Assembly: GCF_000426745.1 (NCBI RefSeq)
Contig: NZ_AUFY01000002.1
Span: 95,837 to 159,836 of the forward strand
Length of the DNA: 64,000 bases
Direction of reading: 5' to 3'
DNA from: Veillonella montpellierensis DSM 17217
GTDB lineage: Bacteria > Bacillota > Negativicutes > Veillonellales > Veillonellaceae
Shown: positions 9,462 to 17,970 of the stretch, one piece after another
Layout: each line of letters opens with the position of its first letter
Numbering within the stretch: position 1 is the first letter of the stretch
Translations under genes and position numbers: made by a program
The notes under the pieces: generated by a model
What the model was told of the DNA's origin: nothing
Databases searched by the model: none
What the model saw: the letters and a program-made list of their open reading frames with translations, nothing else

Positions 9462-11463
9462 ATACATCCTCCTGAGAGCTGTATTTCAAAAAGGTTAAAG
9501 ATGTTACTAAGTCCAATTTTCCCTGTGCTTGATACCATTTATACAATAGTATTCCATCTTCTGATGTTTCTTCCTTTAATATACCTAATTCTTTAAAAAC
9601 TTCTAATGCTAATAAACTGGACTTTGCTCTCTGACAAGTACTATATTTATGAACAATTTCCGTTTCTAATACATATTTAGGCACTTCTCCATTTTTACAA
9701 ATATGTCTAACAAATACGTATATATCTCTCAGGCCTTCGACCGTCAATGTAATGGGTTCTGTATGTATCACTTCAATATCTTGTATCATTAATTGAGGTG
9801 TCACATATCCTTGCCATTCATTTTTTTGTAATGAAAACGCCACATTCACAGTATCACCTGGAACAATATATGAGTGATAATAATCGGCATTCCATGCAAT
9901 AGCATCTAACGTTCCATTAGTAGTTTCTAATACAATTTTACAGTGATTTTTTTGTTTACCCATTAGCAATACATCTTTTACAATGGCCTGACTAACAGAA
10001 AATATTGGTGTTCGATTGCCTATACCATATGGTTCTAATGTAGACACTTGGTCAATAATAGACACATCTATATCTTGAATGGGTAGCTCTAAGTCAATAT
10101 CGAGCACTGGGATATAATCAGTTTTCTTTAATACTTTATGACAATACTCGGTTAGACGAGAACGTAATAGGGGAATATTTTCTTCTTTAATGCTAAATCC
10201 TGCCGCCATATTATGTCCGCCAAATTGAATTAATAGATCATCTGCATATTGTAGCGCCTCATATATATTGAAATTATCAATACTACGACAAGAGCCTTTT
10301 CCAATGCCATCATGTACACTAATTACTAACGTTGGTTTATAATATTCTTCAACTAGCCTTGAAGCCACAATACCAATGACTCCTGGATGCCAGCCTTCTC
10401 CTGCTACTACAATCACATAATTTGCCAAAGGCCCTTGATTAACGACATCATCTCGAGCCATATCATGAATAGAGTGTTCTAATTCTTGTCGCTCTAAATT
10501 AGTAAGTTGCAACTCTTCTGCAATCATCAACGCTTTATCAGAATCAGTCTCTATCAACAACTCAACCGCTCTAGTAGCATGTGTAACACGTCCAGCTGCA
10601 TTTAACCGTGGTGCTAAGGAAAACGCGATTTGGCCGGATGTAATTGATTTTCCCGTCAATCCAGCCACATCGATTAATGCCTTAAGTCCTTCATTAGGTA
10701 GCATAGCCATTTTTGTAAGTCCTCGTGCTACATATGCTCTATTTTCTCCAACAAGAGGTACCATGTCAGCAACGGTTCCTAATGCAACGATATCTAAATC
10801 ATCAAAATACCATTCCCCTGTACGCTTTAACCAAATTGCTTGGCATACTTTAAAAGCTACTCCAACACCAGATAAATTTTTATCTGGATAGTCACAATCT
10901 AATTGCTTATGGTTAATAACAGCTGTTGCTCGTGGTACACATTCTGGCACTAAATGGTGATCTGTAATAATTATAGATATCTTATCTCGCACAGCTTCCA
11001 CTATATCATAAGAACTAATACCACAATCAACAGTAATAATTAGCTTAGTCCCTTTGTCAATGATTGTCTCCAAGGCTTCTAAATTAAGTCCATATCCTTC
11101 ACTTTGTCGCTCTGGTATATAATAAGTAACATTGGCGCCCAATTTTTTTAAGAAACGATATAATAGTGAAGTAGCTGTAATACCATCTACATCATAATCA
11201 CCGTAAATTACAATTGGTTCATGATTCGTTAACCTATATTCTATTTCTTCTACCGCGTTTATCATGTCCTTTAAAAGAAATGGATCATAGGGTTCAATGG
11301 AAGGTCCACTTAAAAATTTTTTTGCTTCCTCTAAGTCCGTAATGTTGCGATTCATCATTAACCGAGCCACTACTGATGAAACGCCTAATTCATGTATTAA
11401 ATTATATTCTTTATGGCTATCGCCTTTATTAATACGCCATCGTTTAGTTCTTATATCTTTCAT
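9448..11463 (-). CDS. recJ: Single-stranded-DNA-specific exonuclease RecJ
   Basis: 5'-3' ssDNA exonuclease of recombination and mismatch repair. The 671-residue protein has the DHH phosphoesterase motifs IYGDYDVDGITATSLL (about residue 82), TVDCGISS (about 145) and ITDHHLVP (about 165), and the DHHA1 motif GGHNMAAGFSI (about 405). An OB-fold domain follows, then an extra C-terminal region of about 100 residues as in many Firmicutes RecJ. It is the first gene of the nine-gene run ending with aspS. The upstream spacer contains a TATAAT -10 box and a Fur-box-like sequence. Confidence 0.95.
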   Translation of the reverse strand: MKDIRTKRWRINKGDSHKEYNLIHELGVSSVVARLMMNRNITDLEEAKKFLSGPSIEPYDPFLLKDMINAVEEIEYRLTNHEPIVIYGDYDVDGITATSLLYRFLKKLGANVTYYIPERQSEGYGLNLEALETIIDKGTKLIITVDCGISSYDIVEAVRDKISIIITDHHLVPECVPRATAVINHKQLDCDYPDKNLSGVGVAFKVCQAIWLKRTGEWYFDDLDIVALGTVADMVPLVGENRAYVARGLTKMAMLPNEGLKALIDVAGLTGKSITSGQIAFSLAPRLNAAGRVTHATRAVELLIETDSDKALMIAEELQLTNLERQELEHSIHDMARDDVVNQGPLANYVIVVAGEGWHPGVIGIVASRLVEEYYKPTLVISVHDGIGKGSCRSIDNFNIYEALQYADDLLIQFGGHNMAAGFSIKEENIPLLRSRLTEYCHKVLKKTDYIPVLDIDLELPIQDIDVSIIDQVSTLEPYGIGNRTPIFSVSQAIVKDVLLMGKQKNHCKIVLETTNGTLDAIAWNADYYHSYIVPGDTVNVAFSLQKNEWQGYVTPQLMIQDIEVIHTEPITLTVEGLRDIYVFVRHICKNGEVPKYVLETEIVHKYSTCQRAKSSLLALEVFKELGILKEETSEDGILLYKWYQAQGKLDLVTSLTFLKYSSQEDVYERK

Positions 11464-11499
11464 AGTGCCATCTCAACCATATAGTAATTTCATCAATGT

Positions 11500-11527
11500 A
11501 TTATCATTATCATTTTTATTTATTATA
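11500..11527 (-). promoter_or_regulatory. recJ-run promoter -10 box with Fur-box-like sequence
   Basis: On the minus strand a TATAAT (11522-11527) is followed about ten bases later by GATAATGATAAT (11500-11511). These are the first two hexamers of the classical 19-bp Fur box; the third repeat is poorly conserved. The site would cover the first transcribed bases of a run that encodes a Fur-family protein and HemZ. No convincing -35 hexamer was seen. Regulation by Fur is inference. Confidence 0.45.
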
Positions 11528-12015
11528 CACTATCTTTAGCTAGAATAAAATATATATCTATATAAATTTCAAGAAACTACGGGAAAATATAGGAATTTAA
11601 TAAATAATAACTATTAATAAACTATGATGGTTTAAAATCATTAAATCTCGATATGAAACGCCTATACATAAAAGTAAACTAAATCAAATTTATATGGCAC
11701 TACATTATTATCTGTAATTTTCAGTATTATTATATATTCAATTTTTTATGATATACATTGAATATACGCTACACAAAGAACGGAATTTTCATAAATCGTT
11801 CTATTTCATACATCTATAACATGGTTTATATAGTATATACTATAAAGAAAATCATCATACTATAATCTTACTTAACTTTTATATAATATAGCTTGAACGT
11901 TTTACTATAGATGGGTTAGTTTTTTGTATAAGAAATTATTTTTCTATCCATATAGGGAGTAATTTATTGAGTAAAAAACAATAAAACCACCCTCTTTTCT
12001 AAGGTAGATACTATA
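11528..12015. other. AT-rich spacer with no recognised gene
   Basis: Very AT-rich, no long open frame and no similarity I recognise to a structural RNA. It separates the recJ promoter from the hydG terminator. Short inverted repeats occur, but none is strong enough to call. Confidence 0.6.
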
Positions 12016-12063
12016 AAAATAGAGGAAAGTTGATATTTTACTAAATCAACCTTCCTCTATTTT
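12016..12063 (-). terminator. Rho-independent terminator of hydG
   Basis: Nearly perfect inverted repeat of about 19 bases per arm (12016-12034 and 12045-12063), followed on the minus strand by a T-rich stretch. It lies 43 bases beyond the hydG stop. Confidence 0.85.
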
Positions 12064-12105
12064 ATTAAGGGTACATTTTATTCTAGCCCTTCTAATTAAG
12101 TTTCT

Positions 12106-13527
12106 TTAAAAATTAAAATCTCGTTCACCAGATTCCATTTGTTTTATATATTGCTTTGCTTTATCCTTAATTACTTCATTAGGTATCGCACCTAATTGAT
12201 TATCAATGACAGCTTGTCCAGTAGCTTTAGTTGTGTCACTAGCATAGTCAATTAAATATTCGTTAAGTGTCATTAATGCATTAGGTTGGCAACAGTTAGA
12301 AATCTGACCAGATTTAGCAAGTGCCATAAATCGATCGCCTGTTCGTCCCGAACGATAGCAAGCAGTACAAAAACTTGGTACATACCCTAATTCAAGAAGC
12401 CATTCTACAACTTCATCTAAGGTGCGTCGATCGCTGGTGTCAAATTGTGCTGAATTATCTTCTGGTAACTCCTCTTCTTTATAACCACCCACACTCGTAC
12501 GAGATCCACCACTAATTTGTGAAATTCCTAAGGCTAATCCTTTCGCACGCATCGTAGCACTTTCACGAGTACTCATTATCATACCTGTATATGGAGTTGA
12601 TACACGAATCAATGCCACTATTTTTTCAAAAATATCATCTGGAACAGCATTACTGAAATCATTAACATCAATATCATCAGCTGGACAAATACGAGGAACA
12701 GAAATAGTATGAGGGCCTACTCCATAAACAGCTTCTAAATGTTCTGCATGCATCAATAAACCGACAAAATCATATCGATAGTGTTCTAATCCATATAATA
12801 CGCCAATTCCTACATCATCAATTCCGCCTTGCATAGCTCGATCCATAGCTTCTGTATGATATGCATAATTACTTTTTGGACCATGTGGATGTAACGCTTC
12901 ATAATTTTCTTTATTGTATGTTTCTTGGAATAATGTATACGTACCAATACCAGCTTCATGTAGCTTTTTATAGTCTTCTACTTCACAAGCTGCAATATTA
13001 ACATTAACACGTCGAATTTCGCCATGCTTATTTTTAGTACTGTAAATTGTTTTTATACATTCTAAAATATACTCTAGTGGGTTATTAATAGGGTCTTCTC
13101 CTGCTTCAATAACCACGCGTTTATGTCCCATAGCTGTTAATGCCATAATTTCGTCTTTTACTTGTTGTTGTGTTAATTTTTTTCGACTAATATCACGATT
13201 CTTATCATGATATGGACAATACACACATCCATTTACGCAATAATTTGATAAATACAATGGGGCAAATAAAACGATGCGGTCACCATAAATAGTGTTCTTA
13301 ATTTCTTTAGCTAATGTAAATAATTTATCTTTATATTCTGGTAAAGGACACTCTAATAATACAGCCGCCTCACGATGAGTTAATCCTTTATAAGTCGCTG
13401 CTTTTGCCAAAATTTGATCTAATAGTTCACGATTTTCACAGTTTGCTTTAGCATACGCTAAGGTATCCAGGATTTCTTCATGACTAATAAACTCTTCTGC
13501 CTTAGAAGATTTTACATTGTACATCAT
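12106..13527 (-). CDS. hydG: [FeFe]-hydrogenase H-cluster maturase HydG (radical SAM tyrosine lyase)
   Basis: Cleaves tyrosine to make the CO and CN ligands of the [FeFe]-hydrogenase H-cluster. The 473-residue protein has the radical SAM motif CVNGCVYC (about residue 98-105), the VIEAGEDP block (about 150), and the HydG-specific C-terminal auxiliary cluster ligands CTACYRSGRTGDRFM followed by a later SNCCQP (about 390-420). The length is typical. It stands alone between two long spacers: hydE, hydF and hydrogenase structural genes are not in this window, so its partners must be elsewhere. ThiH is related, but the C-terminal motif supports HydG. Confidence 0.92.
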   Translation of the reverse strand: MMYNVKSSKAEEFISHEEILDTLAYAKANCENRELLDQILAKAATYKGLTHREAAVLLECPLPEYKDKLFTLAKEIKNTIYGDRIVLFAPLYLSNYCVNGCVYCPYHDKNRDISRKKLTQQQVKDEIMALTAMGHKRVVIEAGEDPINNPLEYILECIKTIYSTKNKHGEIRRVNVNIAACEVEDYKKLHEAGIGTYTLFQETYNKENYEALHPHGPKSNYAYHTEAMDRAMQGGIDDVGIGVLYGLEHYRYDFVGLLMHAEHLEAVYGVGPHTISVPRICPADDIDVNDFSNAVPDDIFEKIVALIRVSTPYTGMIMSTRESATMRAKGLALGISQISGGSRTSVGGYKEEELPEDNSAQFDTSDRRTLDEVVEWLLELGYVPSFCTACYRSGRTGDRFMALAKSGQISNCCQPNALMTLNEYLIDYASDTTKATGQAVIDNQLGAIPNEVIKDKAKQYIKQMESGERDFNF

Positions 13528-14315
13528 ACTTACTCCTTTACTACTCTTATTGAGTCCGAAACCTCTTCGGTATATAATAATTTCTTACCTATACTATAAT
13601 ATCCAATATTATCTATATGGATATATTTAGTATAACACTTATTCCTAGTAAAACATACTGAATTTTGTCGACTTTCTATATTAGCTCATATCAAATAGTC
13701 TATATTATTATTAATAAAATGCAAATAATAACATTTTTTCTATAAATTATAAGTATAATAACTCTCAACAATCTATATATTTTATATAAACTATTCTAAA
13801 TGATAAAAAATCTTTCGTATCATTAAACCACCACTCAAAATCAAAAATAAGTGTAATCACGGTAAATATTATAATCAAATTGCCCTGCAGAATAATAATT
13901 TAATTTTTATAACTGTGTTTCTTACTAAATGGTAAACGATGTTAACCCTGCTATTATTACCTTCATTAGCTGAATTATATCATATGACAACTACAAGATT
14001 AGGTCTCAGCATCTATATTATAAATAAATTATGCTCCAGATGGTTATTTTACTCTTTCTTTACATATTATTTTCTGTACTTCTTCTACCAAATACCTATT
14101 CATCGATTGAAGCAATATCAAAACAAGTTACTTATACTATATAGTAGAAACTTTTGCTATCTTGGAAAAATGATCTCTCCTATATAAAAAAGATGCCTTA
14201 TCTATAAAATAGAAAATATTATTGAAATCTATAGTATCATCAAATAATAAAAATATGCTGGCCATGTTCTATGCATCTAGTATGTAAACTTAAATATATT
14301 CATCCATATATAAAA
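13528..14315. other. Long AT-rich intergenic region
   Basis: About 790 bases without an acceptable gene. The part next to hydG should hold its promoter; TATACT- and TATAGT-like sequences occur, but no well-spaced pair was found. An 82-codon frame at 13939-14187 on the plus strand lacks a ribosome-binding site and reads as low-complexity hydrophobic sequence, so it was not accepted. Confidence 0.6.
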
Positions 14316-14381
14316 AAGCTCTTAAAATCCTATCATATATCAACTAAGAGTTTAATATATGATTAAGAATTCTAAGAGCTT
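14316..14381 (-). terminator. Nested-stem terminator of rplU-prp-rpmA
   Basis: Outer stem AAGCTCTTA/TAAGAGCTT (14316-14324 with 14373-14381) encloses a second stem (ATCATATAT/ATATATGAT, 14332-14340 with 14355-14363). On the minus strand it is followed by a T run, 12 bases beyond the rpmA stop. Confidence 0.8.
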
Positions 14382-14392
14382 CTTACTATTGC

Positions 14393-14677
14393 TTACGCTT
14401 CTACTGGGTATACGCTAACCTTACGGTTATAACGACCAGCACGTTCAAATGCTACTTTACCTGGAACTAGAGCAAATAAAGTATCATCACTACCGATACC
14501 AACATTAGTACCAGGATGGAAATGGGTACCACGTTGACGAACGATAATATTACCGCTTTTAACAATAGAACCATCATGACATTTTACGCCAAGACGTTTA
14601 GATTCACTGTCACGGCCGTTACGTGTACTTGATACACCTTTTTTATGTGCAAATAATTGCAAATCAAAAGTAAACAT
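14393..14677 (-). CDS. rpmA: Ribosomal protein bL27 with cleavable N-terminal extension
   Basis: Large-subunit protein whose N-terminus reaches the peptidyl-transferase centre. The 94-residue product begins [10 protein letters not shown] followed by [14 protein letters not shown]. The LQLFA segment is the Firmicutes pre-sequence that the protease Prp removes before the HKKG residues; cleavage is predicted after Ala10. The ATG at 14677 is chosen because AGGAGG sits 8 bases upstream; the longer frame would use a GTG inside that site. The gene lies directly downstream of prp, which encodes the expected processing enzyme. Confidence 0.96.
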   Translation of the reverse strand: MFTFDLQLFAHKKGVSSTRNGRDSESKRLGVKCHDGSIVKSGNIIVRQRGTHFHPGTNVGIGSDDTLFALVPGKVAFERAGRYNRKVSVYPVEA

Positions 14678-14689
14678 TACGTTCACCTC

Positions 14690-15004
14690 CTACTTATCAC
14701 TAATTGTTACAAAATCAGAATATTGATTACTGATCTCGGTAAGTCCAAGAATCATTGTTTCTAATATATCCTGACCACTCTGTGTAAGAACACCAGATAA
14801 TATGATATCACATTGTCCTGACGTATTTGTATAGTGTCCTTCTTGCTGTGCAATATCTTGTAACCCCAATATAGCAGTACAAGATAGCACGGATACGGCT
14901 GCACAAACAATATCATAACCAGGATCATCATATTCCGCATGTCCTTCAATCTGACACCTTCTAATAAGCCTATCAGAATTACGAGTAATTATAATAGAAA
15001 TCAT
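14690..15004 (-). CDS. prp: Ribosomal-processing cysteine protease Prp
   Basis: Small (104-residue) cysteine protease that trims the N-terminal extension of L27. The catalytic pair is visible as GHAEY (His22) and DIVCAAVS (Cys34), at the positions known for Staphylococcus aureus Prp. The gene sits in the conserved slot between rplU and rpmA, two bases after the rplU stop, with no clear ribosome-binding site of its own, so translation is probably coupled to rplU. Cleavage of the adjacent rpmA product is inferred from the matching LQLFA site. Confidence 0.95.
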   Translation of the reverse strand: MISIIITRNSDRLIRRCQIEGHAEYDDPGYDIVCAAVSVLSCTAILGLQDIAQQEGHYTNTSGQCDIILSGVLTQSGQDILETMILGLTEISNQYSDFVTISDK

Positions 15005-15006
15005 AA

Positions 15007-15318
15007 TTATGCTTGAATAGATTCAATACGAACTTTAGTGAACGGTTGACGATGACCTTGACGTCGACGATAATTAGATTTAGCTTTATATTTAAATACT
15101 AAAATCTTTTTAGCTTTACCTTGTTCAAGAACTGTACCTGTTACTTTTGCACCGTCCACAAGAGGAGCCCCAACTTTAACATCACCATCATTAACTACAG
15201 TCAATACATCTTCAAAAGTGACAGAATCATTAGCAGTTGCTTCCAATTTTTCGATAGTAATTACATCGCCTTCAGATACACGATATTGTTTACCACCAGT
15301 TTTAATAATTGCGTACAC
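15007..15318 (-). CDS. rplU: Ribosomal protein bL21
   Basis: Large-subunit ribosomal protein of 103 residues beginning [17 protein letters not shown] after the initiator, with the C-terminal [18 protein letters not shown] signature. The start is the GTG at 15318, with AGGAGGT centred about 8 bases upstream; an in-frame GTG at 15327 is part of that Shine-Dalgarno site and was rejected. It is the first gene of rplU-prp-rpmA, preceded by a structured leader and a near-consensus promoter. Confidence 0.97.
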   Translation of the reverse strand: MYAIIKTGGKQYRVSEGDVITIEKLEATANDSVTFEDVLTVVNDGDVKVGAPLVDGAKVTGTVLEQGKAKKILVFKYKAKSNYRRRQGHRQPFTKVRIESIQA

Positions 15319-15339
15319 GATAAACACCTCCTTGTTTTC

Positions 15340-15410
15340 GAACTCGCTGAATACGGTAGCCTAACCCAAGAGTCAGTCATTTACAACCTCTTCATGCGGC
15401 TACAAAGTTC
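15340..15410 (-). ncRNA. Putative L21-type autoregulatory leader RNA
   Basis: In the rplU 5' untranslated region three nested stems can be drawn on the minus-strand transcript: GAACT/AGTTC at the base, GTAGCC/GGCTAC in the middle, and AAGAG/CTCTT at the top. The position and nested architecture fit a ribosomal-protein leader such as the L21 leader of Firmicutes, in which L21 represses its own operon. I cannot confirm the family without a covariance search. Confidence 0.6.
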
Positions 15411-15437
15411 AGGTAGTACCCAAACTATGACTTATTA

Positions 15438-15466
15438 AGTATATATCAAAAAACCTGTCTTGTCAA
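15438..15466 (-). promoter_or_regulatory. Promoter of rplU-prp-rpmA
   Basis: On the minus strand TTGACA (15461-15466) and TATACT (15438-15443) are separated by exactly 17 bases. This is a near-perfect sigma-70/sigma-A promoter about 120 bases before the rplU start, leaving room for the leader RNA. Confidence 0.85.
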
Positions 15467-15531
15467 AGCTTATATAAAATAAATATGCTATGTATGTATT
15501 AATTTTAGTTAATAAACTAACTATATAAAAA

Positions 15532-15565
15532 TGACTACATCCATTATGTATAGTAGATGTAGTCA
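15532..15565 (-). terminator. Terminator downstream of mntP
   Basis: Perfect 10-bp stem TGACTACATC/GATGTAGTCA with a 14-base loop, followed on the minus strand by TTTTTATA. It lies about 100 bases beyond the mntP stop and just upstream of the rplU promoter. Confidence 0.75.
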
Positions 15566-15595
15566 ATCTATATGTAATATTTTTATATGATTAGC

Positions 15596-15626
15596 GTATA
15601 TGGATAGTATACTACTATCCATATAC
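15596..15626. repeat. Perfect 14-bp inverted repeat between mntP stop and terminator
   Basis: Two perfect 14-base arms (15596-15609 and 15613-15626) flank a 3-base centre. There is no T-run on either side, so it is not a simple terminator. It could be an mRNA 3'-end stabiliser or a protein-binding palindrome; its role is unknown. Confidence 0.7.
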
Positions 15627-15668
15627 ATTGTCCTAGTATTTACTATGGCACTAACTGTCTTCTTATTA

Positions 15669-16229
15669 TCAACTTATATATCCTAAATGTTGAAATAAAA
15701 TTTTTACCCCAATAAGGAGTAAGATGATACCACCAATCATTTCTGCACGACTTTTAAAGAAATTACCTAATAAACGTCCTGCATAAATTCCCACTAAAGA
15801 AATAAAAAATGTAATAATTCCTATAATGGATGAGGCATATACTACATTTACCGACAAAAAGGCGAAGGTAATACCCACTGCCATTGCATCAACGCTAGTC
15901 GCGATTGACAGCATTAGCATTTCGCCCCATCCAGTGGTTACCTCTTGATCTTCTGTGTCATCAAAGGAGTTGCGTATCATAGTAATACCTAGATAACTCA
16001 AGAGAACTAAAATAATCCAGTGATCATATGCTGCTATGGTATCTGCAAATTGTACACCTATTGCCCACCCAATAATAGGCATTAACATCTGAAAAATACC
16101 AAATAGTAAAGGTAATATTACCTTTTTATGTGTTTCTTTTTCAGTCAGCATTAAACCTTTACTAACTGATACACCAAACGCATCCATAGCCAAACCGATA
16201 GCAATTAATATAACTCCTACTAATGACAC
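15669..16229 (-). CDS. mntP: Manganese efflux pump MntP
   Basis: Small inner-membrane exporter of Mn2+ (186 residues) with six predicted helices in two similar halves. Family motifs are IGLAMDAFGVSVSKG (about residue 10) and the matching second-half SIATSVDAMAVGITFAF (about 105), each with the conserved membrane aspartate. I place the start at the GTG at 16229, which has GAGG 9 bases upstream; a GTG at 16244 is also open. It has its own promoter (16284-16312). No manganese riboswitch (yybP-ykoY) fits in the roughly 50-base leader. Confidence 0.9.
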   Translation of the reverse strand: MSLVGVILIAIGLAMDAFGVSVSKGLMLTEKETHKKVILPLLFGIFQMLMPIIGWAIGVQFADTIAAYDHWIILVLLSYLGITMIRNSFDDTEDQEVTTGWGEMLMLSIATSVDAMAVGITFAFLSVNVVYASSIIGIITFFISLVGIYAGRLLGNFFKSRAEMIGGIILLLIGVKILFQHLGYIS

Positions 16230-16283
16230 ATTAAAACGCCTCACTTATATAGGAAGAATTAATATTTTGTGAAAATTCTCTCT

Positions 16284-16312
16284 AGTATACACTATTATTT
16301 CTATAATATCAA
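16284..16312 (-). promoter_or_regulatory. Promoter of mntP
   Basis: Minus strand TTGATA (16307-16312), 17-base spacer, TATACT (16284-16289), ending about 55 bases before the chosen mntP start. Confidence 0.75.
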
Positions 16313-16344
16313 TACTTTTCCTATATATCTATCAATATATACAA

Positions 16345-17772
16345 TTAATGGCCAATCGATAGTAGCGAGTAGGCTTCACGATTCATTGTTTTACTCTTAG
16401 TAATAAAAATCGATTTTTGTAATTCTATGGAAAGTTTTTTACACACTTCTTTTGTAAAGTATATGGCTACATCAGGATGACATTCTATTTCTATATCGCT
16501 TTTTAGGCGTCCCAATTTATACATATCACGTAGTTTTCGTAGAATTTGTAAATATACTGTTTTTCCAGAAAAAATATAACCAGTACCACCACACTGAGGG
16601 CATGTATCAAAAAGAATAGTTTGTAATCCTTGTCGTTTACGCTTACGTGTCATTTCAACAAGTCCTAGCGAACTAATACCGCATACAACAGTTTTCGACT
16701 TATCTTCTTTTGCTAAGCGTGTTAATACTCGCAAAATATCTTTCTTATGTTTCTCTTGTCTCATATCAATAAAATCGCAAACAATAATGCCACCAATATC
16801 ACGCAATCGCAATTGTCGACAGATTTCTTTAGCAGCTTCCGTATTGACTGCAACTGCTAAATCTTCGGCACTTTTAGACTGTCCAACGAAACTACTAGAA
16901 TTAACATCAATCACTGTTAACGCTTCTGTATGATCAATTCGTAAAGTTCCACCTGAAGGCAATGTAACTTCTGTATTCGTCAAACTTTCTATTTGTTCAT
17001 CTACTTGATATGCTTTGTAAATAGGCTCTTTATCCGTATATAGTTGAAGGGTAATATAGTCATCTAATTTAGTTAACGCCAATAATTCTGAAATGCGTTT
17101 AAAACCAACTGGATCATCTACAATAATAGTACTAACATCTGCTGTAACATGTTCACGAAAAATACGATACCAAAAATCAGCATCTGTATATAAACAAGTG
17201 CCACCTTTAGCAATAGAAAATCTATTATGTATGGATTGCCACGTATGCCATAAAAACTCCATATCAGCAGCCACCTCATCCGGAGTAGCTTTAGAGGCTG
17301 CAGTTCTAAGGATTAATCCACACCCTTTGTTCAAGTAAGGTTCTGCAATCACCGCCAATTGCTCACGCATAAGTGGATCTTTGATCTTTTTAGAAATATG
17401 AATACCTTTCGCATATGGTAATAAAACCATAAATCGACCTGCTAAGCTAATATCGCTAGTCACTCTAGCACCTTTGCCAAGCATTTCTTCTTTAACAACT
17501 TGTACTAATAAATGTTGCCCTACAAATAGTTTTTGTAACAGTTGACTTTGTTTACCAGATTGTAAATTTAAATACGCATTATCTGAACGACCTATATCAA
17601 GGAAAGCAGCCTGCATACCAGGTAAGACATTTTTTATAGTTCCTTTAAATATATGATTAGCAATATGTTCTTCATCAGGGCGTTCGACCATATAATCCAC
17701 TAATCGATTTTCTTCATCTACGATTGCCATACAAAGTTCTTCTGGCATAGCTGAAATAACAATTTGTTTCAT
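16345..17772 (-). CDS. rng: Ribonuclease G (RNase E/G family endoribonuclease)
   Basis: Endoribonuclease for rRNA and mRNA processing (475 residues, RNase G size). Order: S1 RNA-binding domain (about 35-120), RNase-H-like and 5'-sensor region, catalytic DNase-I-like subdomain with metal ligands in VIDVNSSSF (about 295) and CDFIDM (about 340), and the zinc-link CPQCGGTG (about 405). The long RNase E C-terminal scaffold is absent. The ATG at 17772 is chosen; the upstream GTG of the frame overlaps the GGAGG ribosome-binding site. It lies after the radical-SAM/DUF2344 pair, a conserved Firmicutes grouping. Confidence 0.94.
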   Translation of the reverse strand: MKQIVISAMPEELCMAIVDEENRLVDYMVERPDEEHIANHIFKGTIKNVLPGMQAAFLDIGRSDNAYLNLQSGKQSQLLQKLFVGQHLLVQVVKEEMLGKGARVTSDISLAGRFMVLLPYAKGIHISKKIKDPLMREQLAVIAEPYLNKGCGLILRTAASKATPDEVAADMEFLWHTWQSIHNRFSIAKGGTCLYTDADFWYRIFREHVTADVSTIIVDDPVGFKRISELLALTKLDDYITLQLYTDKEPIYKAYQVDEQIESLTNTEVTLPSGGTLRIDHTEALTVIDVNSSSFVGQSKSAEDLAVAVNTEAAKEICRQLRLRDIGGIIVCDFIDMRQEKHKKDILRVLTRLAKEDKSKTVVCGISSLGLVEMTRKRKRQGLQTILFDTCPQCGGTGYIFSGKTVYLQILRKLRDMYKLGRLKSDIEIECHPDVAIYFTKEVCKKLSIELQKSIFITKSKTMNREAYSLLSIGH

Positions 17773-17970
17773 ATGGGCCTCCACTTTTATACTTAGATAT
17801 GATGAATACGCTTTCCTTCGCTATTTATAAACAATTACGATATCAATCTCTCTATATAAAACAAGTTACAATGAAAATAAAACTCTATGGCTTGAATTTC
17901 TTACTACTGATGTCATATTCTAAAATGCCTACAATGCCTACTACTAATTATATTAGATCTATAAACACAA

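Noticed and set aside
13939..14187. 82-codon plus-strand frame in the hydG-rpmA spacer
   Set aside because: No ribosome-binding site, low-complexity hydrophobic translation and AT-driven composition.
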